NCBI GenBank assembly: GCA_017405945.1
Contig: JAFQZL010000044.1
Coordinates: 1 to 64,000, forward strand
DNA: 64,000 bases
Reading direction: 5' to 3'
From: Acidaminococcaceae bacterium
GTDB taxonomy: Bacteria > Bacillota > Negativicutes > Acidaminococcales > Acidaminococcaceae
Part shown: positions 7,918 to 15,954 of the stretch, piece after piece
Layout: the number at the start of each line of letters is the position of its first letter
Numbering within the stretch: the first letter of the stretch is position 1
Notes under the pieces: model-generated
What the model was told of the DNA's origin: nothing
The model's database searches: none
The model's input: the letters and a program-made list of their open reading frames with translations, nothing else
Made by a program: the position numbers and the translations under genes

Positions 7918-9627
7918 GTGTTTGAACTTTCCATCCTGGATTCTGCCAGAATCGAAATCCAGCAGCTGTGGCTGGGGACCTCCCTGTTCCTCGCCATCAT
8001 CATGCTGTTAAGCAAGACGCGTATTTTTAACAGCGCGCTGGCAGAAAAAGAATATACAACAAAAAACAAACTGATTTTTATCGTATTGTTTTCCGTAATC
8101 GGGATTCTGGGTACCTACTGGGGCATCCGTACCACTTACGGAATCATCAATACCCGGGCCGTAGGCGTCATTGTGGGTGGCTTATTGGGCGGTCCCGTGG
8201 TGGGCGCTGTTACCGGCACCATCGTCGGCGTACACCGCATGATTTCCCCCATCACCCTTTCTTCCTTTGAAAGCGGTCTGATCACCATCCTGCAGGGCAT
8301 ACTGGCCGGCTTTTTGTCCGGCTGGTTCAAACAGCAGAAAAAAATGTGGCCCTACGCCTTTGCCATTGGTTTTACGTTTGAAGCGCTGCATATGGTTCTG
8401 CTGCTGTTGATGGCAAAGCCCTATGCTCACGCCCTGGCGTTAGTCAAGGCCATCGCGCCTTCCATGCTGCTGACCAACCCCATCGCCATCGCGCTGTTCG
8501 CAGGCGTCATCGAGGATAACTACCGGCGTCAGGAACGGGCCAAGGCCGAAGCAGCGGAAACATCTTTCCGCGTGATGAATCTTGCCATCAACGTGTTGCA
8601 GGAAGGTTATAACCCCAAAACCATAAAGTCCATTGTCGATATCGTGCTGGAATCCACCGCCGGCGTATCCTGGGCAGCTGTTTTATCCCAGCGGAGGATC
8701 GTCGCCCTTTCCTGCGCCGAGGGCGTTGAGCCGGAAATTGCCAGAGAATATATTAAACGAAAAAACTATTACTTTGGAAGCAACATTGAGAAAAACATCC
8801 TCGGCAGTTATAATACCGCCATCTTTCCCATTTACAAAGAGGCGGAAAACCAGCAGCTGCTTGTCATCAGCAAAGATTCCAAAGAAGATTTTTCCAATTT
8901 CGAAATGGAGCTGTTCCGCGGTCTCTGCAGCCTGTTGCAGATCCAGGTTGATATCAACAAGCTGAAAGAGCAGGCCGTCCTGCTTTCGGAAGCGGAAGTA
9001 AAGGTGCTGCAGGCACAAATCAATCCACATTTTCTTTTTAACGCGTTGAACACCATCAGTTACTACTGCCGGAGCAACCCGGAAAAAGCAAAAGACCTGA
9101 TCATCTATCTGGGAGAATACTACCGGCACAGCCTGAACAATGAAAGCGTATTCATCAATTTCCGCCAGGAGATCAGGCATATCCAGGCTTATGTCAACAT
9201 TGAGATGGCCCGTTTCGGGGAGCGCCTTAAAGTAACTTACAACATACCAGACTATCTGGATTTCAATCTCCCCTGCCTGATCCTGCAGCCTTTGGTAGAA
9301 AACGCCATCAAACACGGCGTGCTGCCCCGGGAAAACGGCGGTACCGTAGAGATTGGCGCCGCGCCGCACGGACAAAATGTCCGCCTTTATGTGTATGATA
9401 ACGGAGTGGGAATACCGCAAGAAAAATTATCCCACCTTCTGACAGAAGAAGAACCGCCTTCTTCAGAGGAAGAAGCAGAAAGCGGAGAGAGAAAATCCGT
9501 CGGCCTGCAAAACGTGCATAAACGGCTTCTGGCTTATTATGGGGAAGATAGCGGGCTGCAGATAACCAGCAGTGAAAATGCATGGACCATGGTCTTTTTT
9601 GAAATACCGCTGACAAGGAGGACATGA
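7918..9627 (+). CDS. LytS-type sensor histidine kinase
   Basis: Membrane sensor of 569 aa. Residues about 1-195 hold five to six membrane segments of the 5TM-LYT sensor type (GGLLGGPVVGAVTG region). A GAF-like domain spans about 200-350. The His_kinase domain has LQAQINPHFLFNALN with the phospho-accepting His371, followed by a GHKL ATPase with LVENAIKHG (near 460) and DNGVGIP. I chose GTG at 7918, 11 nt after AAGGAG. It overlaps the response regulator gene by 4 nt (ATGA), so the two are translationally coupled. By analogy with LytS/BtsS/YpdA-type sensors it should detect a small extracellular metabolite, perhaps the acid handled by the upstream operon (inference). Confidence 0.94.
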   Translation: MFELSILDSARIEIQQLWLGTSLFLAIIMLLSKTRIFNSALAEKEYTTKNKLIFIVLFSVIGILGTYWGIRTTYGIINTRAVGVIVGGLLGGPVVGAVTGTIVGVHRMISPITLSSFESGLITILQGILAGFLSGWFKQQKKMWPYAFAIGFTFEALHMVLLLLMAKPYAHALALVKAIAPSMLLTNPIAIALFAGVIEDNYRRQERAKAEAAETSFRVMNLAINVLQEGYNPKTIKSIVDIVLESTAGVSWAAVLSQRRIVALSCAEGVEPEIAREYIKRKNYYFGSNIEKNILGSYNTAIFPIYKEAENQQLLVISKDSKEDFSNFEMELFRGLCSLLQIQVDINKLKEQAVLLSEAEVKVLQAQINPHFLFNALNTISYYCRSNPEKAKDLIIYLGEYYRHSLNNESVFINFRQEIRHIQAYVNIEMARFGERLKVTYNIPDYLDFNLPCLILQPLVENAIKHGVLPRENGGTVEIGAAPHGQNVRLYVYDNGVGIPQEKLSHLLTEEEPPSSEEEAESGERKSVGLQNVHKRLLAYYGEDSGLQITSSENAWTMVFFEIPLTRRT

Positions 9628-10388
9628 TGACAAAAATCCGGGCAGCAGTTGTGGATGATGAAATGCCTGCAAGATACGAACTGACTTCCATTTTGCAGGA
9701 AATGGAAAATGTAGACGTCGTAGCCGAGTTTTCAACAGGAAAAAGCTTTTTGGAATTCTTAAAAAAAGATTCCATCGATGTGGTCTTTATGGACATTGAA
9801 ATGCCTGTAATGACCGGGATACAGACCGTGCAGGCCATGGAACGGATGAGCGATGAAATCCTCTCCATGCCCCGCGTCGTGTTCAGCACCGGCTTCGCGC
9901 AGTTTGCCATCCAGGCCTTCGACCTTGCCGTGTTTGATTATATTCTCAAGCCTTATACCGAAGAACGGATCCGCAAAACCATCGCCCGCGTAAAGCAGAA
10001 CATGGAAGAACAGGAATCCAACAAACAGATCGGCGAGATCATCAACTCCAAAAACAATTTTGTGCTGGCTATAGAAAACAAGTTTATAGTCCTCAACCCG
10101 GAAAAAGAAATCGTGCTGATCAAAACGCTGCAGGGCAAGCTCCAGTTCTATACCACACGGGGCATCCTGGAATCCAAGCTGCTGCTGAAGGACGTGGAAA
10201 GCCGCCTGAGCCGTTCCGGCTTCCTGCGGACGAATAAAAGCTTTCTTGTCAACATAAACATGGTGAAAGAAATCGAGCCCTGGTTTAACGACACCTACCT
10301 GCTGATCATGAACCACTACGAAAAAGAAGAAGTGCCGGTTTCCCGACATTACCTGAAAGACTTTAAGACGGTCATGGGAATTCTTTAA
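9624..10388 (+). CDS. LytTR-family response regulator
   Basis: A 254-aa DNA-binding regulator. The receiver domain (residues about 1-125) has the acidic pair in AVVDDEMPA, the phospho-acceptor Asp57 in VVFMDIEMP, and the lysine in YILKPYTEER. A linker leads to a C-terminal LytTR domain (about 150-250) with GFLRTNKSFLVNI and VSRHYLKDFK. It overlaps the kinase gene by 4 nt. LytTR proteins bind paired 9-mers about 21-22 bp apart, and such a pair is present at 4826-4864 upstream of the DUF5058/CoA-transferase operon, making that the likely target. Confidence 0.95.
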   Translation: MMTKIRAAVVDDEMPARYELTSILQEMENVDVVAEFSTGKSFLEFLKKDSIDVVFMDIEMPVMTGIQTVQAMERMSDEILSMPRVVFSTGFAQFAIQAFDLAVFDYILKPYTEERIRKTIARVKQNMEEQESNKQIGEIINSKNNFVLAIENKFIVLNPEKEIVLIKTLQGKLQFYTTRGILESKLLLKDVESRLSRSGFLRTNKSFLVNINMVKEIEPWFNDTYLLIMNHYEKEEVPVSRHYLKDFKTVMGIL

Positions 10389-10419
10389 GCATCACAACTT
10401 AATACAAAAAACGCATCAA

Positions 10420-10480
10420 AAAAGACTGTACATATGGGCAGGCACAGCGCCTGATAACGCCCAAGGGTGTACAGTCTTTT
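10420..10480. terminator. Bidirectional terminator between the regulator and the phosphonate-type genes
   Basis: AAAAGACTGTACA (10420-10432) and TGTACAGTCTTTT (10468-10480) form a perfect 13-bp stem with A-rich and T-rich flanks on both sides, suited to terminate transcription from either direction. Confidence 0.85.
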
Positions 10481-10487
10481 TAATGAA

Positions 10488-10554
10488 AAAACACTGATTC
10501 ATTCGTCTGCGCGCCTGCCAAAAGCTGCCGTGCAAACGTATTTAATCAGTGTTT
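10488..10554 (-). terminator. Terminator of the phn-type operon
   Basis: AAACACTGATT (10488-10498) pairs with AATCAGTGTTT (10544-10554). On the minus strand it begins 3 nt past the permease stop and is followed by TTTTTTCATT. It stacks next to the bidirectional terminator. Confidence 0.75.
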
Positions 10555-10556
10555 CT

Positions 10557-12077
10557 TTATATTCTCAATTTCTTCCGGCAGTTTTCCGAGACAGCCCCTG
10601 CCGCCGCCGCCAGCAGGATCAGACCCCAAAGCAGCGCACCGGCCTGCTTCCATTCATAATGATTCATGGCCAGAACAAGGGGCGTACCGATGCCGCCCGC
10701 GCCAACCAGGCCCAGCACAGCCACTTCCCGCAGGTTGATGTCCATGCGGTAGATAACGGCAGACAGATAATGCGGCAATATCTGGGGAACCACGGCCCAG
10801 CGGACAGCCGCCAGGATGTGAACTCCGGAGGCCCGCAATGCGTAATACGGTTTCAGGTCAATGCTGTCAATGGCAATCAGGAAGCGTTTGGCCAGAAGCC
10901 CGATGCTGCACAGGGCCATAGTCAGCACGCCGGCAAACGGACCGGGCCCGGTCACCCGGATCCACAGCAGTCCGTAAACAAGGACCGGCACCGAACGGAA
11001 CACCAGCAACAGCAGACGCGTCAGCAACGCTGCAAAACCAAAAAAGCGGAAGCAGGAAAAAACAGATAACAGCAGCGCGAATAAAGTTCCTCCGAGTGTC
11101 CCCAGAAGAGCAATGCAGAAACTCTCAAACAACAGGGCCGGGACCTCATCCGGACCCAGAGAAAACAACATTGTAATATCTGGATTTACAACTCCTTCAA
11201 CAATAGACGTCAGCGCGGTTTTGTTTACTCCGGAGACGGCCGGAAAGCCGGTGAAAAAAGAGAAAATGATGAAAAAAACGCACAGAACCGCGGGGACATG
11301 CCATTTTTTGTATTTTGTTTCCGATTCTACAAGTTGAACACGCAAAAACCCGCTTAAGCTCTCGGTTGCCAACACTACCAGATATAACACGCACAGGATC
11401 ATGCCCACTTTGGAGTACTCCCGCCAGGCCAGTTTTTCATTCAGCAGCAGACCTATGCCTCCCGCTCCCACAAAACCCAGCACCGCGGCGTTACGCACAT
11501 TGGATTCCAACAGGTACAACAGGTTGGCAAGATATCCCGGAAGTATCTGCTTCCAGACTGAGACCCACCAGGCCCTGAATCGCCCCGCTCCCGCATATTC
11601 CAATACGCGGGCCGTCTTCAGTTCCGCGTTCTCGCTGTCTTCGTACCCCAGCCGAGAAAGCACCGCCCCGGTGGACAGGGTAACAGCGATAATGCCGGAC
11701 CACAGGCCCAGGCCGAACACAAAAGTGCAGAGCAAAGCAAGGATCAGTACAGGAATGCAGCGAAACACGTGTACCGCCGCTTTCAGAATAATCCGCGCAG
11801 CTTTCCACTGATTCACATACCCGTTGCACACCACTGTTCCCACTGCCCCGATGATTCCGCCCAAAACGGTTCCCAGCAGGGAAATATACACCGTATCCCG
11901 CAGCGGAACCAGAATTGCGTTCAAAAAGGCAGTATCCGGGGGGAACATCCTGACGGCCGTGTCAATAAAGTAGTGGCCCCGCTCCCATAACAGGGGCAGG
12001 GAAAACTCTGTCTGCCATATGGAAACCAGCAGACAAAGCACAACTATTACACTGCGGACAAGATATGACCGTTTCAT
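10557..12077 (-). CDS. phnE: Phosphonate-type ABC transporter permease, fused double PhnE
   Basis: Inner-membrane permease of 506 aa, about twice the usual PhnE length of about 270. It is two PhnE-like halves in tandem. Each half ends with the coupling-helix signature of this family: VRNAAVLGFVGAGGIG near residue 206 and LREVAVLGLVGAGGIG near residue 463. Each has its own cluster of membrane helices and an RCIPVL or RSVPVL motif. The fused protein could form the whole transmembrane channel alone, whereas phn-type importers normally use a dimer or two genes. It overlaps phnC by 4 nt. The substrate may be phosphonate, phosphite or another phosphate analogue; no C-P lyase or phosphonatase gene is nearby. 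Confidence 0.9.
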   Translation of the reverse strand: MKRSYLVRSVIVVLCLLVSIWQTEFSLPLLWERGHYFIDTAVRMFPPDTAFLNAILVPLRDTVYISLLGTVLGGIIGAVGTVVCNGYVNQWKAARIILKAAVHVFRCIPVLILALLCTFVFGLGLWSGIIAVTLSTGAVLSRLGYEDSENAELKTARVLEYAGAGRFRAWWVSVWKQILPGYLANLLYLLESNVRNAAVLGFVGAGGIGLLLNEKLAWREYSKVGMILCVLYLVVLATESLSGFLRVQLVESETKYKKWHVPAVLCVFFIIFSFFTGFPAVSGVNKTALTSIVEGVVNPDITMLFSLGPDEVPALLFESFCIALLGTLGGTLFALLLSVFSCFRFFGFAALLTRLLLLVFRSVPVLVYGLLWIRVTGPGPFAGVLTMALCSIGLLAKRFLIAIDSIDLKPYYALRASGVHILAAVRWAVVPQILPHYLSAVIYRMDINLREVAVLGLVGAGGIGTPLVLAMNHYEWKQAGALLWGLILLAAAAGAVSENCRKKLRI

Positions 12078-12814
12078 TGCGCGCCTCCGTAAACGTCCGC
12101 AAAAGAAGCTTCATCCCATGCGGAAGCAGGGCCGTCTTTTATCACAACACCCTGCTTTAAGCCAATGATCCGCTCCGCATACTGCGCGGCCTGAACTGTA
12201 TTGTGGCTGTTCATGACTACCGTCAGCTTCTTCTCCTGCTGCAGGGATTTTAATAATGAAAGAACCTGCTCCGCGGCTACCGGATCCAGCGAAGCCACCG
12301 GCTCGTCAGCCAGAATGATGCGGGCCTGCTGCTGCAGCGCCCGGGCAATGGCCACCCGCTGTTTCTCGCCGCCGCTTAATGTAGAAACCAGGGCATCCGC
12401 TTTCTCAGCCAGTCCGACTTTGGTCAGGGCCGCTCTCGCGCTTTCCCGGTCCTGTTCCGAAAAACATCCTGTCATGACGCGCCAGAACGGATTCCGGCTC
12501 AGCGCCCCGTGCAGCACGTTTTCCAATGCCGTCGATTGGGGAACCAGACAGAAATCCTGATAAATCACCGCGATCCTCTGCTGTATCTGCCGCAGTTTTT
12601 TTCCGTTGCAGTTTGACAGGCACTCTCCGTCTACCCAGACCGTGCCATGCTGCGGCGTCACCATCCCGTTGAGCAGCTTCAGCAGGGTGGTCTTCCCTGC
12701 CCCGCTGCGCCCGATCACGGCCAAAAACTCCCCATCGGCAACCTGCAGGGAAACCTGCTGCAAAACCGGTTCGTCCTTATGAAATTGATGGGTTACATTT
12801 TTTAACTCCAGCAT
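12074..12814 (-). CDS. phnC: Phosphonate-type ABC transporter ATP-binding protein
   Basis: A 246-aa ABC ATPase that drives uptake through the adjacent permease. Walker A GRSGAGKT (residues 35-42), Q-loop YQDF near 85-88, signature LSGGE (146-150), Walker B IILADEP (166-172), and the H-loop histidine in NSHN are all intact. Length is normal for PhnC. Gene order is solute-binding protein, ATPase, permease, all minus strand, with a 151-nt gap before the ATPase and a 4-nt overlap after it. Confidence 0.93.
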   Translation of the reverse strand: MLELKNVTHQFHKDEPVLQQVSLQVADGEFLAVIGRSGAGKTTLLKLLNGMVTPQHGTVWVDGECLSNCNGKKLRQIQQRIAVIYQDFCLVPQSTALENVLHGALSRNPFWRVMTGCFSEQDRESARAALTKVGLAEKADALVSTLSGGEKQRVAIARALQQQARIILADEPVASLDPVAAEQVLSLLKSLQQEKKLTVVMNSHNTVQAAQYAERIIGLKQGVVIKDGPASAWDEASFADVYGGAQ

Positions 12815-12965
12815 ACCGAACCACCTTAACGCAATTTTTCACTTAACGCAAGATCTCAGGTACCAATATACCATTCATCCGCCCGTTCGTTGCCACTTTT
12901 CACAGCAAACATACAACAGAACGCCAACACACCGCATGATGTAACGGCATCGTATTACAATTTGC

Positions 12966-14000
12966 TTACTTCCCTTTCAGTTCCCGCTGCACCCGGCGTT
13001 CGTCGTCATAATTCTTCGCATCGGCCCAGTCGTAGCCTTTGTGACCCAGAATCTTCAGCGCGTCCAGTCCTTCTTTAGTCTTTCCGATCTCGATCAACGC
13101 TTCGCCGAAAGCCTTGCGGAACTTCTGGTCCTGCATGGTTTTGGACGTTTTGCTCACGCAGACCGTGTCGTTATAAATCTTATCCGTCACACCGATGATG
13201 CCCGTCTGCTTCCAGATCGTGTCCGTGCCGCCCAGCTTTTTCTGCCAGTTCTTTTCATTGCGGATCCGTATGTGGGAAAAAGCCACCGCGATGTCCGCCT
13301 GCCCGGAAGCCAGCCGCGCCATAGATGTGGTATAAGACTCTGCCTGCACCACATGGGCCAGATCCGCAATCGTTTTCCCGTATTCCTTTTTCAAAAACAG
13401 GGAAGGATACAAGTAGCCCGAAGCGGAAGCAGGGCTCATCACCGTCCAGGTCAGCCCGTTCAGTTCCTCCCAGGAAGGCTTCTGCCCTTTCTTTACCTTT
13501 TCCAGCAAGGCTTTTCCTCTGGCGGAAGGCCCCGTCACCAGGACTGAGCGGTAATGCTGGACAAGCTTGTCGTTAAACTTTTCCGGTTCCCCTTCGTTCC
13601 ATACCTTTACGTCTGTTGTGTCCTTGCTAATCCCCTGCCGCAACGCCGTGAGGAGCACATCGATTTCCTTGTCAAACAACACATAAGTCGCGCCGGAAAC
13701 GAAACCCGCGTCCGCGCTGCCCGCGCTTAAGGCTTCCCCTACCGCGCTGTAGGACGTGCCCACGCTTACGGACACCTTGCCGACCGCAAAGCCTTTTTCC
13801 TTCAGTTTTCCCTGCAGCATCGTACTTAACGGACCCACAGCCGTTTTTACCGTCTCCGCATCCTGATAGGGAGAAACGGCAATCTTCAATTCTTTAATCT
13901 CATTGCTTCCGGCGTTCTTTTTCGTTTCACCGCCACCGCAGCCTGCCAGCAAACCCGCGCAAAGGCACAGGAACATGATAAAAGCAACTGTTTTTTTCAT
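12966..14000 (-). CDS. phnD: Phosphonate-type ABC transporter substrate-binding lipoprotein
   Basis: A 344-aa PhnD-like periplasmic or surface binding protein. The signal peptide ends in lipobox LLAGC (Cys at about 20), followed by a Gly-rich linker. The mature part starts ELKIAVSPYQDAETV and contains GTSYSAVGEALSAGSADAGFVSGATYVL, the ligand-binding region typical of the PhnD/phosphate-analogue family. ATG at 14000. A structured leader with a terminator about 90 nt upstream suggests expression is controlled by premature termination. The true ligand is uncertain, and the leader architecture leaves open that it is not a phosphonate. Confidence 0.9.
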   Translation of the reverse strand: MKKTVAFIMFLCLCAGLLAGCGGGETKKNAGSNEIKELKIAVSPYQDAETVKTAVGPLSTMLQGKLKEKGFAVGKVSVSVGTSYSAVGEALSAGSADAGFVSGATYVLFDKEIDVLLTALRQGISKDTTDVKVWNEGEPEKFNDKLVQHYRSVLVTGPSARGKALLEKVKKGQKPSWEELNGLTWTVMSPASASGYLYPSLFLKKEYGKTIADLAHVVQAESYTTSMARLASGQADIAVAFSHIRIRNEKNWQKKLGGTDTIWKQTGIIGVTDKIYNDTVCVSKTSKTMQDQKFRKAFGEALIEIGKTKEGLDALKILGHKGYDWADAKNYDDERRVQRELKGK

Positions 14001-14065
14001 TTTTAATCCCCCATTCTTTCGCTATGACATATTGAATTCCGCGGTCACGCCTCACGATTCCAAAA

Positions 14066-14104
14066 AGAAACCAAAAATAATAAAAGCGCGACTGCATATC
14101 GCGC
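14066..14104 (-). terminator. Intrinsic terminator within the phnD leader (attenuator)
   Basis: On the minus strand GCGCGA (14099-14104) pairs with TCGCGC (14086-14091) with a 7-nt loop, followed by TTTTATTATTTTT. It lies between the structured leader and the phnD start, so transcripts would stop here unless the hairpin is prevented. Confidence 0.72.
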
Positions 14105-14189
14105 CTTACATGCCAAAACCAAAATGCGTTTCAGGAACGATATGCATGAAATGAAACTGCGCGTCAGCAAAAAATGTTTGCCGCTGTTC

Positions 14190-14390
14190 CGGTGCCGGAA
14201 TTTTCCAGCCACTGTTCAACGGTAACTTTTCCTTACATACAACGGTTTACCTTCATACAAACCGGCGGTCGATGATCTCTGGCATCCTCTCAGCCCGGCA
14301 CACGGGCTCCCTCGCATTTCGGCTTCAGAAAATATTTATATTTTCATACAGAACCAGGGCGCTCCCCCAAGTCCTTCACCACAATAAATT
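14190..14390 (-). promoter_or_regulatory. Structured 5' leader of the phn-type operon, class unknown
   Basis: On the minus strand several GC-rich helices follow each other: AGCCCG/CGGGCU closing a small loop and leading into GAGAGG (14305-14330), GAUG/CAUC (about 14270-14285), CGGUUU/AAACCG (14241-14265), and a UUCCGG/CCGGAA helix near 14200. Together with the terminator at 14066-14104 this has the layout of a riboswitch or protein-responsive attenuator. The GGGCUGAGAGG element recalls the P3 arm of thiamin-pyrophosphate riboswitches, but the conserved second half (CUGAUCUGG and the AGCGUAGGGA segment) is missing, so I do not assign a class. Confidence 0.5.
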
Positions 14391-14472
14391 TTATAAAGTT
14401 ATGGAATCAAAAAGTTAAAAGCGCATAGAAACACTACTGCGTAAAAGTTCTTCTGCATGCTTTTAGTATAAT

Positions 14473-14488
14473 TGTTTCACGTGAAACA
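14473..14488. promoter_or_regulatory. parS: parS centromere site (perfect 16-bp palindrome)
   Basis: TGTTTCACGTGAAACA is a perfect palindrome and a known form of the bacterial parS site bound by ParB (Spo0J). It lies between the phn-type leader and the TAXI gene terminator, outside any gene. ParB loading at parS organises the chromosome origin, so this region is probably within the origin-proximal part of the chromosome (inference). No parAB, dnaA or oriC features are in the window. Confidence 0.88.
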
Positions 14489-14560
14489 CGCAAGAAAAAA
14501 CCGCAAAAAATTTTGTTTGCAGAATAAAGAAATTCCGCATTTCCTTCTTTTTCAAAATGA

Positions 14561-14593
14561 AAAACGTTCAGGCACAATTATTGTACCTGAACG
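14561..14593 (-). terminator. Terminator of the TAXI-TRAP gene
   Basis: CGTTCAGGCAC (14565-14575) pairs with GTACCTGAACG (14583-14593) with one mismatch. Read on the minus strand it is followed by TTTTTC, 37 nt after the TAXI gene stop. Confidence 0.85.
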
Positions 14594-14629
14594 CATTCAA
14601 TTAAGCAAGTTTATTCTCAGCAAATACTT

Positions 14630-15646
14630 TTATTTCAGCACGCCGATTTCCTTGTAATATTTTTCCGCGCCGGGATGCAGCGGGATCTTGGCGATATCTT
14701 TTACTGCTTCAGCCGGTTTCAGGCCTTTCAGGTTCTTCTGGGACTGACCCAGTTCGTCGATGTGTTCCCAGAAAGTCTTGGTCAGCTGGTAAACGGTATC
14801 TTCCTTCAGGTCGTGACGGCAGAACATAACCATCTTAATCGCGGAGGTGTTGATGGCTTCTTTCTGGTTCGGATAGGTGCCTGCGGGAATGGTGTACTTA
14901 ACATACCAGGGATATTTTTCCTGCAGCTTTTTAATAATGTCGTCGCTGATATTTACCAGACGGCAGTTGGCGCTCAGAGCCTGGGAAACAGCAGAAGCCG
15001 GGGTGCCGGACATGATCCAGGCGCCGTCGATGGTGCCGTTCTGCAGCATGTCAGCCGCGCCGCCGAAGGCGATGTATTCCGCTTTAATCTCTTCCGGGAA
15101 TTTGATGCCGGCCGCGGTGAAATGGGTCTGGCATTCGTTATAGACGGAAGAACCGGCAGAAGCTACCGCAAAATGTTTGCCTTTCACTTCTTCCAGTTTC
15201 GTGATACCAGATTTGTTGGTTACTACCACCTGGTTGGGGTTCAGGTACAGACCGGCGATAGCTTTCAGGTCTTTGTACGCATGGCCTTTAAAGCTGTCGG
15301 TACCGTTCATGCACTGATACGCGTTGCTGCTGATGGCGATGGAAACCTGGGCTTCCCCGTCGGAAACCATATTCAGGTTGGCAATGCCGCCGGCAGAAGC
15401 CTGGCTCGCCGCGCTGACGGAAGGAACGGTCTTGTTCCAGTTATTGGTAATGGCAGCGCCTACTGCATACAGGGCGCCGGAAGCAGAAGCTGTCGGGAAA
15501 TTGATCTTGATCTTTTCCGTCGCAGCCGCGGGAGCTTTCTTCGGAGCTTCCGCCTTTTTCTCTCCGCCGCCGCAGCCAGTTAATGCCCCTACCATTAACA
15601 TGGTGGCCAAAGATGCGCTTAATATGCGTTTCAAGGATTTTTTCAT
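14630..15646 (-). CDS. TAXI-family TRAP transporter substrate-binding lipoprotein
   Basis: A 338-aa extracytoplasmic binding protein of a TRAP transporter, which imports carboxylates using an ion gradient. The signal peptide ends at lipobox LTGC (Cys at about 25), then a Lys/Ala-rich linker. The mature domain opens with INFPTASASGALYAVG, the glycine/serine-rich ligand loop that characterises TAXI proteins, and includes KGKHFAVASAGSSVYNE and DGAWIMSGTPASAV. A strong AAGGAGG site lies before the ATG at 15646. Its permease gene is about 310 nt away, upstream in the direction of the minus strand, with a large hairpin element between them. Confidence 0.94.
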   Translation of the reverse strand: MKKSLKRILSASLATMLMVGALTGCGGGEKKAEAPKKAPAAATEKIKINFPTASASGALYAVGAAITNNWNKTVPSVSAASQASAGGIANLNMVSDGEAQVSIAISSNAYQCMNGTDSFKGHAYKDLKAIAGLYLNPNQVVVTNKSGITKLEEVKGKHFAVASAGSSVYNECQTHFTAAGIKFPEEIKAEYIAFGGAADMLQNGTIDGAWIMSGTPASAVSQALSANCRLVNISDDIIKKLQEKYPWYVKYTIPAGTYPNQKEAINTSAIKMVMFCRHDLKEDTVYQLTKTFWEHIDELGQSQKNLKGLKPAEAVKDIAKIPLHPGAEKYYKEIGVLK

Positions 15647-15788
15647 AGTTCTTTTCCTCCTTAAAAAATTAACATGTTCAGGTAATGCTACTTGAACTAT
15701 TATATCGCTTTTTTCATAAAAATAACAGAGTTACTTATTTTTAATCTGTATAAAATTATGCGTCAGTAAAAAATTTCGTAAAACCGTG

Positions 15789-15903
15789 CTCGTTTGCTAT
15801 TCCATGGATTCATTCGCCTATGGCTTCGAAACTCGGGGCTACGCCCCTCAGACAGTCTCGCCATAACGGCGAATTTCATCTCATGGAATAACGCAAACGC
15901 ACC
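15789..15903. repeat. Long imperfect inverted repeat between the two TRAP genes
   Basis: The two arms (15789-15826 and about 15862-15903) are imperfect reverse complements sharing TTTGC, ATTCCATG, ATTCGCC and TATGGC blocks, and enclose a GGGGC-TAC-GCCCC hairpin. It fills most of the 308-nt gap between the TRAP permease and binding protein genes. It could be a folded intergenic RNA that separates expression of the two genes, a small non-autonomous insertion, or a member of a dispersed palindromic family; I saw no second copy in the window. Confidence 0.6.
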
Positions 15904-15954
15904 CGATGTTTTACTCAACTCTTTTTCTTCCGCACAATTCCATACAACTAAAAC

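Noticed and set aside
14260-14330. TPP riboswitch upstream of phnD
   Set aside because: Only the first-arm GGGCUGAGAGG resembles it. The conserved CUGAUCUGG and AGCGUAGGGA parts are not present, so the class is left open.
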